A stretch of DNA of 13,358 nt, taken from an uncultured Clostridia bacterium (GTDB taxonomy: Bacteria; Bacillota; Clostridia; Oscillospirales; CAG-272). Under the pieces are notes generated by a model. It was not told the origin of the DNA. It searched no databases and was given only the letters and a program-made list of their open reading frames with translations. Where the stretch lies: contig CAMZFG010000007.1 in the NCBI GenBank assembly GCA_947306035.1, positions 1-13,358 on the forward strand. The letters are read 5' to 3'. Of the stretch, positions 1-7,134 are shown one piece after another. The translations under genes and the position numbers were made by a program. Position 1 is the stretch's first letter. The number at the start of each line of letters is the position of its first letter.

Positions 1-7
1 CTCATTC

Positions 8-48
8 GTCATGCTGACGCATGACACCTTCCCCCGGGTGGGGGAAGG
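8..48. repeat. Two tandem perfect hairpins at the left edge
   Basis: Two inverted repeats stand side by side. GTCATGC at 8-14 pairs with GCATGAC at 19-25 around a 4-base loop. CCTTCCCCC at 27-35 pairs with GGGGGAAGG at 40-48 around GGGT. Neither is followed by a T-run on either strand, so they do not look like rho-independent terminators. Paired GC-rich hairpins of this kind occur as dispersed palindromic elements in Clostridia, but a dispersed copy cannot be shown from one window. They could also be the 3' end of a feature lying to the left. Confidence 0.5.
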
Positions 49-93
49 CTGATAAACAACGCCGCAGGACGGAAGAGATTTTGATGAACATAG

Positions 94-113
94 AAAAAGC
101 CCCCGAACGGGGC
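94..113 (-). terminator. Leftward rho-independent terminator
   Basis: Read on the minus strand, GCCCC (113-109) pairs with GGGGC (103-99) around a five-base loop and is followed directly by TTTTT (98-94). This is a compact intrinsic terminator for leftward transcription. The only leftward coding trace upstream of it is the XRE-like fragment at 174-332, which suggests that the fragment is what is left of a gene that once ended here. Confidence 0.65.
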
Positions 114-173
114 GCAAAACGCGGCAAAACAGCGGCAAAAGAAAACGCCCCGGCGATCAACTCGCAAGAGGCG

Positions 174-332
174 TCAGGTGTGTTCTGTTTCGTTCGTTTC
201 GGGGAACAGGAGCGCCTCGACCGATACGTTCAATGCGCCGGAAAGAGCGACCAGTTCCAGATCGGTCACAAATCGTTTGCCGCATTCGATGCGCCGAGCG
301 GCGTTTTTCTCCTTTTTCCGACGTTTTGACAT
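174..332 (-). pseudogene. Remnant of an XRE-family (Cro/C1-type) repressor
   Basis: The minus strand holds a 52-codon open frame ending in TGA at 176-174. Residues 13-45 read like the second half of a Cro/C1 helix-turn-helix domain: RRIECGKRFVTD, then LELVALSGALNVSVEALLF. The arrangement (RIE-x-GKR, ELxxLAxAL, VSxxxLL) matches the recognition-helix exit and helices 4-5 of the family. Helices 1-3 are missing; the first 12 residues are Lys/Arg-rich and unlike the family. A stop codon precedes the ATG at 332 and no good ribosome binding site is present. In another frame, an ATG at 346 opens with residues ending in VGKRRK, which resembles the N-terminus of such repressors. An internal deletion with a frameshift would explain both. 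A terminator for this strand follows at 94-113. A genuine small protein cannot be excluded. Confidence 0.5.
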
Positions 333-339
333 TCAATAC

Positions 340-368
340 TTGACATTATCTCCATTTTATTGTACAAT
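340..368 (+). promoter_or_regulatory. Sigma-A promoter of the lipoprotein gene
   Basis: TTGACA (340-345) and TACAAT (363-368) are separated by exactly 17 bp, which is close to a perfect housekeeping promoter. Transcription should begin near 375, giving a leader of about 50 bases before the lipoprotein start. The -35 box is itself one copy of a repeated TTGACATT motif, with others at 326 and 379, so a regulator reading that motif would compete with RNA polymerase. Confidence 0.75.
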
Positions 369-377
369 AATAGCACA

Positions 378-399
378 TTTGACATTTATGGGTGTCAAA
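378..399. promoter_or_regulatory. Operator-like inverted repeat
   Basis: TTTGACA (378-384) and TGTCAAA (393-399) form a perfect 7-bp dyad with an 8-bp spacer, just downstream of the predicted start of transcription near 375. Direct copies of the same half-site (TTGACATT) lie at 326-333 and 340-347. Its size, symmetry and place suit a repressor operator. The nearest candidate regulator is the degenerate XRE fragment immediately to the left. That assignment is inference. Confidence 0.45.
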
Positions 400-423
400 A
401 TAAGAGAAAAAGGGGAAACAAAA

Positions 424-1956
424 ATGAAAACGACGCAAAAGATTTTGGCATTGCTGCTGTGCGGCGTGCTGCTGTTTCTGTTTGCGGGCTGCTCGCCGGC
501 GGCGCTGTTCGGGCAGAACAAGTACCTGACAATGGAGTATAGCGCGTGGACAAGCGAGGACGGGACCGTCTATGCCGTGTCGGCGGACGGCAACGTGGCA
601 AAACTCAATGGTGAAAACGTCGGCGCCTTCATTTTGCCGGGCGGCAAAAAGGCGCTTGTCGGCGATGATGATGAAAACACTCTATCGCTGCTGAACATGA
701 AAACGGGCAAATCGGAAAAGGTATATACAGGCACGTACATGTACCTTGAGGATGATATTTTTTCCGAATCCATGATAATGATTGTGTCTGAAGGTGAAGA
801 CGATGAAAGCATAATCATCTATGATCTGAAACACGGTAAAGAGATTGTGACGTTTACGGAAGATGACGAGGATCTGTCGATTGCGATAGCGTATGATTAC
901 TCTACAGAGACAACGCACGCTTTTGCCTATACCCGAAACGGCGCCGTATATACTTACGTGTCGGGCGCCAAAGAGGCCAAAAAGCTGTGCACGCTCGACG
1001 ACGCCAAACAGAACCGATTGGGATACGTCTCGCGGGACGGCAAAACGGTGGTCTTTACCGAAAGCAAAAAGAACGACGCTTCCTCTGTGACGGTCAAAAT
1101 GCAGTACGGCAAAAAGCAGACGGAGATCTGCACCAGAACGCTCGGTGAAGGAGAACGCTTCTCGGTGGACGGCAGCGCGGACGGCAAACTGGTCGCGGTA
1201 GCCGTGGGCGAAAAGCTGTATCTTGTCAAAAACGGAAAAGCCGCGGACCCGGTCACCATCAGCGGTCTCGGCAGCGGCCGCAATTCTTTAGGCGCTACCT
1301 ATACGGATAAAGACTACTTGTCCTGCGACAGCGGCAGTATCGACGGCGTTTACCTGCAAGCGGACAACGCCGTTTATTACTGCAGCGCAAAAGGCGAAAA
1401 GACCAAGGTGCTCGGCGACGTGAGTGATTATGAAATCCGCAACAACAAAATATACTACGTCAAAAACGAGTCGATGTATGCCGCCAAGATCAAAAAAGGA
1501 CAGATCTCGGATGAGCAAAAGATCGGCAGTAATGTATCTTACGTGAGCGACGTTTCCGAAGACGGCAAATATATGTATTATAGGAATAAAGATAAAACGC
1601 TGTTTGCTTACAAATTCGGCGAAGACAGCGCGCGTCGCGTGGCTTCAAACGTGCAGTATTATTACATCACACCGAAAGGTGACGAGGTCGTGTTCCATTC
1701 CGACGGAAAGCAAGTAGAAGGAACTTACACCGACATCTACACGCTGCAGAAATACGTTTACAAACAGGACAAATGCACGACCGTCGCCGACGGCGTTGGA
1801 TACGTCAATACCGGTATGGAATATTATATTGATTCAAACAACTTTGTGTACGCCGAATACGCCGGCAAAGACAAAGAAGGCAAAATACTGTGGGATCTGA
1901 AACATTATAACGGCAAAAAGAGCAAGACCGTTTTGCAAAGCGTGAAATACCATTAA
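424..1956 (+). CDS. Secreted lipoprotein with propeller-like repeats, function unknown
   Basis: This 510-residue protein begins with a lipoprotein signal: Lys2 and Lys6, a hydrophobic stretch, and the lipobox LFAGC with the lipidated Cys at residue 23. It should be anchored on the outer face of the membrane. The mature part has no membrane segments. It repeats short units of the type 'S-x-DGK-hydrophobic-x-Y', such as SADGNVAKL, SRDGKTVVF, SADGKLVAVAV, SEDGKYMYY and TPKGDEVVF, spaced as in TolB/WD-like beta-propellers. An acidic stretch (GEDDES, EDDEDL) lies near residues 125-155. The start at 424 is chosen because AGGGG at 411-415 stands 8 bases before it and the signal peptide begins there; the frame is open upstream but that part reads like non-coding promoter DNA. 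Base use is more AT-rich than in the genes to the right. No catalytic motif is seen, and a sensor or ligand-binding role is only a guess. It has its own promoter and terminator. Confidence 0.8.
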   Translation: MKTTQKILALLLCGVLLFLFAGCSPAALFGQNKYLTMEYSAWTSEDGTVYAVSADGNVAKLNGENVGAFILPGGKKALVGDDDENTLSLLNMKTGKSEKVYTGTYMYLEDDIFSESMIMIVSEGEDDESIIIYDLKHGKEIVTFTEDDEDLSIAIAYDYSTETTHAFAYTRNGAVYTYVSGAKEAKKLCTLDDAKQNRLGYVSRDGKTVVFTESKKNDASSVTVKMQYGKKQTEICTRTLGEGERFSVDGSADGKLVAVAVGEKLYLVKNGKAADPVTISGLGSGRNSLGATYTDKDYLSCDSGSIDGVYLQADNAVYYCSAKGEKTKVLGDVSDYEIRNNKIYYVKNESMYAAKIKKGQISDEQKIGSNVSYVSDVSEDGKYMYYRNKDKTLFAYKFGEDSARRVASNVQYYYITPKGDEVVFHSDGKQVEGTYTDIYTLQKYVYKQDKCTTVADGVGYVNTGMEYYIDSNNFVYAEYAGKDKEGKILWDLKHYNGKKSKTVLQSVKYH

Positions 1957-1960
1957 AAAC

Positions 1961-2010
1961 AAAAAGCACCCCGCAAGGGGTGCTTTTTTCGCCCCGTAGA
2001 GGGGCTTTTT
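1961..2010. terminator. Double bidirectional terminator
   Basis: Two hairpins follow each other. GCACCCC (1966-1972) pairs with GGGGTGC (1977-1983), flanked by A5 on the left and T6 on the right, so it works in both directions. GCCCC (1991-1995) pairs with GGGGC (2001-2005) and is followed by T5. They end the rightward lipoprotein transcript and the leftward radC/PfoR-like transcript, whose coding regions converge here with only 68 bases between them. Confidence 0.85.
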
Positions 2011-2024
2011 CGTATAGGTGCGCG

Positions 2025-3197
2025 TCAATCGAGGCGCAGGTCGTTCTCTTTGATCCAGCCGATGCGGCGCAAGAGCAGACAGAAAAGTTCGGAGAGCAGG
2101 GCGGGCAGGATAAAGCAGATCAGCACAAGGCCGATCCAGTCAAGCGCCGTGACTTTGGCGGGATATTCGCCGCCGAACCAGCCGAGAATGACGCCCACGG
2201 GGCCGAGCAGGCCGCAGGTGCCCATGCCGGCGTTGATGGCCGCGCCGTACATTCTGATCTTGAAAAGGCAGGTGGCCATGGGGCCGGTGACGGCAGAGGC
2301 CAGCGTCGGGGGGATCCAGATGCGAGGGTTTTTGACGATGTTCGGCATTTGTATCATGCTGGTACCGAGCCCCTGCGAGGCAAGGCCGCCCCATTTGTTC
2401 TCACGAAAACTCATCACGGCAAAACCGACCATCTGCGCGCAGCAGCCGGCCACGGCGGCGCCGCCCGCAAGGGCAAGCCCTTCCGCGTTTTCCGGCACAG
2501 TGGCCACGCCGTTGATCATCACGGCCGCGCCCGAGAGCCCGATGGCCGCGCAGATGGCGGCGGAACTGATGGGCAGGGTCAACGCCACGCCCACGACCAC
2601 GGCGATGATCAGCCCCATGACGAAGGGCTGCTGCAGGGTGGCCCAGCCGATGAAGGTGCCGACGTAACTGACCGCTTTACCGATATACGGCGCGATCAGC
2701 AGCGAGAGCCCGCCGCCCACGAACACCGTGACGAACGGGGTGACGATGATGTCGACTTTGGTCTCTTTGGAGACGGCCTTGCCGCACTCCACCGCCACGA
2801 TGGTGATGAGCAGCACGGCAAGCGGGCCGCCCGAACCGCCGAGCGCGTTGGCCGCGTAACCGACCGCCGCCGCGGAAAAGAGCACGAACGGGGGCGCTTT
2901 CAAGGCGTAGGCGATGGCAATGGCCATGGCCGCGCCCGCGACCGCCTGGGCGTATCCGCCGATGGCGGCGAAAAACGAAAGGCCGGGGATCAGGCCGATG
3001 GCCTTGAAAATGGTGCCGATGAGCAGAGAGCCGAAAAGGCCCAGGGCCATGGCGCCGAGCGCGTCTATGCCGTAGCGTTTGCCGGAAAAGACGATGTCTT
3101 TACGGGCGAGAAAGCGCGCGAAAGCGCTTTTTTCTTTGGCCGGTTCCGGCGTTTTTTGTTCCGGCTGTTCGTTTTTTTGTTCTTCCTGATCGTTCAT
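2025..3197 (-). CDS. PfoR-like membrane protein of the PTS EIIC-type family
   Basis: This 390-residue protein has a charged, Glu/Lys/Gln-rich cytoplasmic N-terminus (residues 1-24) followed by about nine to ten hydrophobic segments that are rich in Gly and Ala. The sequence resembles the stand-alone EIIC-type family (Pfam PTS_EIIC_2, COG3641 PfoR). Its name comes from the Clostridium perfringens protein implicated in control of perfringolysin. Recognisable parts are GKRYGIDALGAM near residue 40, ALGGSGGPLAV in the middle, and INAGMGTCGLLGPVGVILGW near the C-terminus. No EIIA or EIIB domain is fused or adjacent, so sugar phosphorylation cannot be claimed; members may transport an unknown solute. 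GGAGG stands about 8 bases before the ATG. The gene starts 13 bases after radC ends and should be cotranscribed with it. Confidence 0.8.
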   Translation of the reverse strand: MNDQEEQKNEQPEQKTPEPAKEKSAFARFLARKDIVFSGKRYGIDALGAMALGLFGSLLIGTIFKAIGLIPGLSFFAAIGGYAQAVAGAAMAIAIAYALKAPPFVLFSAAAVGYAANALGGSGGPLAVLLITIVAVECGKAVSKETKVDIIVTPFVTVFVGGGLSLLIAPYIGKAVSYVGTFIGWATLQQPFVMGLIIAVVVGVALTLPISSAAICAAIGLSGAAVMINGVATVPENAEGLALAGGAAVAGCCAQMVGFAVMSFRENKWGGLASQGLGTSMIQMPNIVKNPRIWIPPTLASAVTGPMATCLFKIRMYGAAINAGMGTCGLLGPVGVILGWFGGEYPAKVTALDWIGLVLICFILPALLSELFCLLLRRIGWIKENDLRLD

Positions 3198-3210
3198 GGC
3201 GTTTGCCTCC

Positions 3211-3972
3211 TTATGAACGCTGCCGGAAACGCGTTTTCAGCAACTCCTTCAAGGAAGAAGCGGCGTAGTCCGTTTTTTCGGCGGGTGTGAAATGGGAAAG
3301 AATGGGCGCGTAGTCCGTATCGTTGAACACAAAGTGTTCGATCAGCGGTACTTCCAAAAGGTCGAGCGCCTCAAAGAGGCGTTTGGTCACGCGAACGTCG
3401 TCGGCGGAGGGCATGGCGAGGCCGCCGGGGTGGTTGTGCGCGAGAATGGCCGCGGCCGCCCGCTTGGCGTAGGCGCGTTCCGCAATGCGGCGCACCGACA
3501 TCAGCACGCTCGAAACGGAGCCGTTGCCCACGAGAAAGAGGTCGAGCAGGTGCATGCCGTTGTCGAACAGCAGCAGATAGGCGCGCTCTTTGGTCTGCCC
3601 GATAAAGTAGGGGAACAGGTAGCGCGCAACGGCTTCCGGCGTGTCGAAAACGGGGCTGTCGTGCCGCGGCGAGATCTTGTCGGCGGCATAGCGGCGCGCC
3701 GCCTCGCCGGTCAGGGAAAGAAAGCAGGCCGTTCCTTTGCCGACGCCCGCGACGGAAGCGATCGTGTCGGGGTCGGCTTCCAGCACTTTGGCCAGCGAAC
3801 CGCACGTCTCGATCAGCCGGTGCGCGATCTCGTTGGTGTCGCGGCGGGGCTGTGCGTAGTAGAGCAGCATTTCAAGGATCTCGTGCTCCGCGAGCAGCGC
3901 GGGATCGCCCGAAAGGAACTTTTGCCGCATGCGTTCCCGGTGTCCGGCGTGCAGGGCAGGGTCTTTGTCCAT
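3211..3972 (-). CDS. radC: RadC family JAB/MPN-domain protein
   Basis: This 253-residue protein has the usual RadC plan. A helix-hairpin-helix region lies at about residues 28-95 (LAEHEILEMLLYYA, then TIASVAGVGKGTA). A C-terminal JAB1/MPN metalloprotease-like domain lies at about 105-225. The zinc motif is intact: His179, His181 and Asp192 in HNHPGGLAMPSADD. The common version has HNHPSG, so Ser to Gly at residue 183 is a small difference. RadC was once linked to DNA repair, but its real function is unsettled. The start at 3972 is preferred over the in-frame ATG at 4086 because AAAGGAG lies just upstream, the promoter at 4009-4037 lies between the two ATGs, and the family begins at about this point (HRERMRQKFL). 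It is the first gene of a two-gene leftward operon. Confidence 0.9.
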   Translation of the reverse strand: MDKDPALHAGHRERMRQKFLSGDPALLAEHEILEMLLYYAQPRRDTNEIAHRLIETCGSLAKVLEADPDTIASVAGVGKGTACFLSLTGEAARRYAADKISPRHDSPVFDTPEAVARYLFPYFIGQTKERAYLLLFDNGMHLLDLFLVGNGSVSSVLMSVRRIAERAYAKRAAAAILAHNHPGGLAMPSADDVRVTKRLFEALDLLEVPLIEHFVFNDTDYAPILSHFTPAEKTDYAASSLKELLKTRFRQRS

Positions 3973-4008
3973 GGCGGTCGCTCCTTTCAACAGATTTGGA
4001 ATACAGAC

Positions 4009-4037
4009 AGTATAACATAGTTTGATGAAAAATGCAA
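4009..4037 (-). promoter_or_regulatory. Leftward promoter of radC
   Basis: On the minus strand, TTGCAT (4037-4032) and TATACT (4014-4009) are separated by 17 bp. Transcription should begin near 4002, about 30 bases before the radC start at 3972. It lies to the left of the MATE terminator, so radC is not in the MATE transcript. Confidence 0.7.
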
Positions 4038-4111
4038 GGGGAAGAGCGCGCCCGGTCGGCCGCGCTTGCTCAAAACGGCGCGGCAAAAAGAAAAAGGTGC
4101 GTAACGATGTG

Positions 4112-4140
4112 AAAAAACCCCCGTTCGGCGGGGGTTTTTT
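4112..4140 (-). terminator. Terminator of the MATE gene
   Basis: ACCCCC (4117-4122) pairs with GGGGGT (4130-4135), flanked by A-runs on the left and T-runs on the right, so it ends leftward transcription with a U-run and may also work rightward. The MATE stop codon (4141-4139) overlaps the outer edge of the stem. Confidence 0.8.
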
Positions 4141-5635
4141 ATGCTTGCGCGGGCGTTTGCCGCGGCTCGTCGCCGGGCGACGGCTTTTCGGTCGGTGGCG
4201 CTTTTTGCCCGCGGCGGCGGATCATGCGGCGCAGCAGTATGACGATCAGCACGAAATCGACGATCGCCGTCAGCGTCCAGGAGATGGGATAGGTGATATA
4301 GATCATATCCAGCGTGGGGTGCGCGCGGAACACGGTGGCAAGCCACGCGATGCGCAGCAGGCACGCGCCCGTCAGCGCGCAGAGCGTGGAGACGGTGGAG
4401 TAGCCGAGGCCGCGCAGGGCGCAGCTGCCCGCCTCCATAAAGGCAAGGGTAAAGTAGATGGAGAGCATCCACACCATGCGGCGCACGGCGGTGTCGTAGG
4501 CCACGGCTTCCAGCGTTCCCTCGGCCCCGGGGCGCACGCCGTACAGGGAGAACAGCGGGGTGTGGAACAGGAGCAGAGAGCCGGCGACCACCACGGCGAC
4601 GCAGAAGGTGAGAAAATAGACGCACCGCAGCACCGACCAGACGCGCTCGTGCTTTTCGGCGCCCACGTTCTGGCTGGTAAAGGAGACGGCGGCCTGCGCC
4701 ACCGAGTTGGTGGCGTTGTAGGCAAAGCCCTCCAGGTTGCCGCTGGTGGTGTTGCCCTTGACGATGGGCTGGAACACGTCGCTCGACGCGGAGTACCCCA
4801 TTTCGGTCAGCGTGGCGTTGTTGACCTGCAGCACCGAGGACTGCACCATCATATTGGAGATGGAAAAGAGCGAGCCCTGAATGCCGGCGGGCAGGCCGAT
4901 GCGCAGAATGCCGACGAGCGAGGCCTTATGCAGGCGCAGTTTTTTGGGCGAAAAGCGGCAGGGCCCCTCGTCTTTCGACAGGTGAAAGAGAAACACGGCC
5001 GCTGACACGGCGTTGGCCACGGCGGTGGCGATGGCCACGCCCTCGACCGAGCGGTGCAGCGCCAGCACGAAGAACAGGTTGAGCGCCACGTTGAGAAGGC
5101 CCGTGCAGGTCAGCACGACCAGGGGCGTGCGGGTGTCGCCTTTGGCGCGCAGAATGTTGATGGCGTAGTTGGAAACGGCCATGAACGGTACGCCGAAAAA
5201 GTAAATTTTGGTGTAGACGAGCGCCAGTTCGAGAAGGGAACCGTCGTTGCCCATCAGCACCAGAACGGGGCGGGAAACGAACTGACCGATGGCGCAGGCC
5301 AAAAGCCCCAGCAGGGCGCCGAGCAGTATGGCGGTGTGCACGGTCTTTGAGGCGCCCTCTCCGTCTTTGGCGCCGAGGTAGCGGGCCGTGACGACGTTGG
5401 CGCCGATGGCAAAGCCCACGAAAACGTTGAGGATCAGGTTGATGAAAGCGCCGCAGGTCCCCACCGCGCCCACGGCGTTGGGCTCCGGCGACAGACTGAC
5501 GACCATCATGTCGGTGGCGTTGTAGGTGATCTGCAGCAGGTTGGTGAGCATCAACGGAAAAACGAAGAGCGCGATCTTGCCGAGCAAGGGGCCCTCTGTC
5601 ATGTCGATATCTCTCTTTTTCGTCAGAATACTCAT
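4139..5635 (-). CDS. MATE family efflux transporter
   Basis: This 498-residue membrane protein has the twelve-helix, two-half plan of the multidrug and toxic compound extrusion family. Typical parts are PLLGKIALFVFPLMLTNLLQ at the start, TDMMVVS, AIGANVVTARYLGAKDGE in the first half, ILRAKGDTRTP after helix 5, LRIGLPAGIQGSLFSISNMM opening the second half, and NLEGFAYNATNSV. It would export a cationic or lipid-like compound using Na+ or H+; the substrate is unknown. The C-terminus carries a hydrophilic tail of about 30 residues rich in Arg, Pro and Glu. The start at 5635 has only a weak GGTGA site; Met12 at 5602 is an alternative and would begin MTEGPLLGKI, which is where many family members start. 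It is monocistronic and divergent from the glycosyltransferase operon, so a link to export of a lipid-linked sugar is possible but unproven. Confidence 0.93.
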   Translation of the reverse strand: MSILTKKRDIDMTEGPLLGKIALFVFPLMLTNLLQITYNATDMMVVSLSPEPNAVGAVGTCGAFINLILNVFVGFAIGANVVTARYLGAKDGEGASKTVHTAILLGALLGLLACAIGQFVSRPVLVLMGNDGSLLELALVYTKIYFFGVPFMAVSNYAINILRAKGDTRTPLVVLTCTGLLNVALNLFFVLALHRSVEGVAIATAVANAVSAAVFLFHLSKDEGPCRFSPKKLRLHKASLVGILRIGLPAGIQGSLFSISNMMVQSSVLQVNNATLTEMGYSASSDVFQPIVKGNTTSGNLEGFAYNATNSVAQAAVSFTSQNVGAEKHERVWSVLRCVYFLTFCVAVVVAGSLLLFHTPLFSLYGVRPGAEGTLEAVAYDTAVRRMVWMLSIYFTLAFMEAGSCALRGLGYSTVSTLCALTGACLLRIAWLATVFRAHPTLDMIYITYPISWTLTAIVDFVLIVILLRRMIRRRGQKAPPTEKPSPGDEPRQTPAQA

Positions 5636-5670
5636 CGTTTCACCGTCGGCTCACGCCGCCTTTCTTTTGC

Positions 5671-5699
5671 ATTATAGCCCCCTTTCGGGGGTGTGTCAA
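5671..5699 (-). promoter_or_regulatory. Consensus MATE promoter with an inverted repeat in the spacer
   Basis: On the minus strand TTGACA (5699-5694) and TATAAT (5676-5671) both match the sigma-A consensus perfectly at 17-bp spacing. The spacer is almost filled by a perfect dyad, CCCCC-GAAA-GGGGG, which leaves no room for chance variation. There is no T-run, so it is not a terminator. It could be an operator read by a dimeric regulator, or a promoter-melting constraint. Confidence 0.8.
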
Positions 5700-5759
5700 G
5701 ATTTTCAGAGCATTTTCAACGGTTTTTTACAAAACATAATTTATAAGATAACATCTTGC

Positions 5760-5777
5760 GCCGCGCGCCCGCGCGGC
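5760..5777. repeat. GC-rich inverted repeat between divergent promoters
   Basis: GCCGCGCG (5760-5767) pairs with CGCGCGGC (5770-5777) around CC. It lies 16 bases upstream of the -35 box of the rightward glycosyltransferase operon, next to an AT-rich stretch (5725-5750), in the 94-bp gap between the two divergent -35 boxes. It has no T-run in either direction. GC alternation makes such palindromes easy to form by chance, so a regulatory role is only possible. Confidence 0.35.
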
Positions 5778-5793
5778 AAAAACGCCCCGCGGC

Positions 5794-5822
5794 TTGACTT
5801 TTTCGACAAAGGGTGGTACAAT
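5794..5822 (+). promoter_or_regulatory. Promoter of the GT-C / LicD operon
   Basis: TTGACT (5794-5799) and TACAAT (5817-5822) are separated by 17 bp. Transcription should begin near 5829, giving a short leader with GGAGG at 5839-5843. The -35 region reads TTGACTTTTTCG, the same 12 bases as at the LicC-like promoter at 9287. Confidence 0.8.
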
Positions 5823-5850
5823 AGGGGCACATCGTGACGGAGGTTATGGC

Positions 5851-7119
5851 ATGGAGTTCCGCAAAAGATCGTCAGAGGCGTGGCAGCGCGTGCGCACCGC
5901 TTGCGCGGACCTGATAAAGCGCCGCAATCCGGCGGAGTATTTTATCGTTCTGACGTTGATCGGCATGATCGTTTTCGCCGTCCGGGTTCTCGCCGGCGGC
6001 ACCGAGGCGTTCCTCGGTCTCTTTTTCATGCGCAGCCGCGACATGCTGTACGATTTCGTCAACCCGCTCCGCGACGCGGCCCAGGGCCTTGCCGCCTACA
6101 CCGAGCGCTACGTCATGTATCCGCCGCTCGGCAACCTGCTGCTGCGCCTTGTCGGGCGCCTTTTGCCCGCGGAATACCTGAACACCGCCGACGAAGATTT
6201 CGGCACCTGGAACGCCTACAACGCCGTCATGCTGGTCTATCTGCTGTTCGCGCTGCTCTCGTTTGCCTGGATCGCCGCGCGCCTCGTGCGCGAGGAGCAT
6301 CCCGCCGCCCGCCGGCCGCTGCTGCTGTTCTGCCTGCTCTGCGGTTTTCCTTTCGTGTTCTGGCTGGAGCGCGGCAACACCGTGCTGTTCATCGTGCCGC
6401 TCCTTTTGATCTTCGCGCAGAACTACGACAGCGAAAAAGCGTGGGCGCGCGAGATCGGCCTTGTCGCGCTGGCGCTGGCGTTCGCGCTCAAACTGTACCC
6501 GGCCCTGTTCGGCGTGGTACTGCTGGCCGACCGCCGGTGGAAAGAGGCGATCCGCTGCGCCGTGTACGGGCTTCTTTTGCTGATCCTGCCCTCGTTTGCC
6601 TACGGCGGGCCGCTCGTGCTTATGCGCGTGATCTACAACGTCAAGCGGTTTTCCTACCGCAGCAGCGGGCACGCGGAAGGGTTTTTCAACACGTTCGGCA
6701 TTCCCGTTTCGGTCGTCGCCTCGCTTCTGATACCGGCGTTTTTGCTGTTGATCGCGTTTTTGATCGCGTTCGCGTTCATCTGCCGCAAACGGCACCTGAC
6801 GCTGGCGGTGGCCGCCGCGGTCATGCTGTGCGTGCCCTCCGTCTTTTCCTGCTATAACATGATGCTGACGGCCATGCCGCTGGTGCTGTTCCTGCGCCAG
6901 GAAAAACTGCGGTCGCCGCGCGATTTTCTGTGGTTCTTCGGTCTGGCGCTGCCGTTTGCGGCGTTTCTCGATTATCCCGTCTCGGACTATCTCAATATCG
7001 TCTGCATCGTACTGGTGTACGCGGCGGCCGTGTGGGAACTGATCGAGACGCTGGTCAAAAACAAAAAAGCGCGCACGCAGGCGGCGACCGCCGACGAGAC
7101 CGCGCGCGAACCGTCGTAA
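5851..7119 (+). CDS. GT-C type membrane glycosyltransferase (GT87/DUF2029-like), first paralog
   Basis: This 422-residue protein has about ten hydrophobic segments. The pattern resembles the DUF2029 / GT87 polyprenyl-phosphate-mannose-type glycosyltransferases. A first long outside loop contains acidic residues (Asp64 and Asp68 in RDMLYDFVNPLRDA), followed by YPPLGNLL near residue 90, ERGN at 173-176, and LKLYPALF near 213-220. In GT-C enzymes an acidic residue in this first loop is the usual catalytic base. It should add a sugar from a lipid-phosphate carrier on the outer face of the membrane; sugar and acceptor are unknown. The start at 5851 follows GGAGG with 7 bases between; an in-frame ATG at 5794 would sit on the -35 box and is rejected. 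It is the first gene of a three-gene operon, 15 bases before its paralog. Confidence 0.8.
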   Translation: MEFRKRSSEAWQRVRTACADLIKRRNPAEYFIVLTLIGMIVFAVRVLAGGTEAFLGLFFMRSRDMLYDFVNPLRDAAQGLAAYTERYVMYPPLGNLLLRLVGRLLPAEYLNTADEDFGTWNAYNAVMLVYLLFALLSFAWIAARLVREEHPAARRPLLLFCLLCGFPFVFWLERGNTVLFIVPLLLIFAQNYDSEKAWAREIGLVALALAFALKLYPALFGVVLLADRRWKEAIRCAVYGLLLLILPSFAYGGPLVLMRVIYNVKRFSYRSSGHAEGFFNTFGIPVSVVASLLIPAFLLLIAFLIAFAFICRKRHLTLAVAAAVMLCVPSVFSCYNMMLTAMPLVLFLRQEKLRSPRDFLWFFGLALPFAAFLDYPVSDYLNIVCIVLVYAAAVWELIETLVKNKKARTQAATADETAREPS

Positions 7120-7134
7120 CGGGGGGTGCGGGCT

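Noticed and set aside
178-423. N-terminal extension of the lipoprotein to position 178
   Set aside because: It would put 82 residues before a clear lipoprotein signal peptide and run through a consensus promoter and operator-like repeats.
1980-3290. Rightward open frame of 436 codons opposite the PfoR-like gene
   Set aside because: It is a GC-driven shadow: low-complexity Gly/Asp/His/Arg, it starts inside a terminator, and the opposite strand holds a coherent membrane protein with a ribosome binding site.
3973-4086. N-terminal extension of radC to position 4086
   Set aside because: The added residues resemble nothing in the family and the region holds the radC promoter and ribosome binding site.
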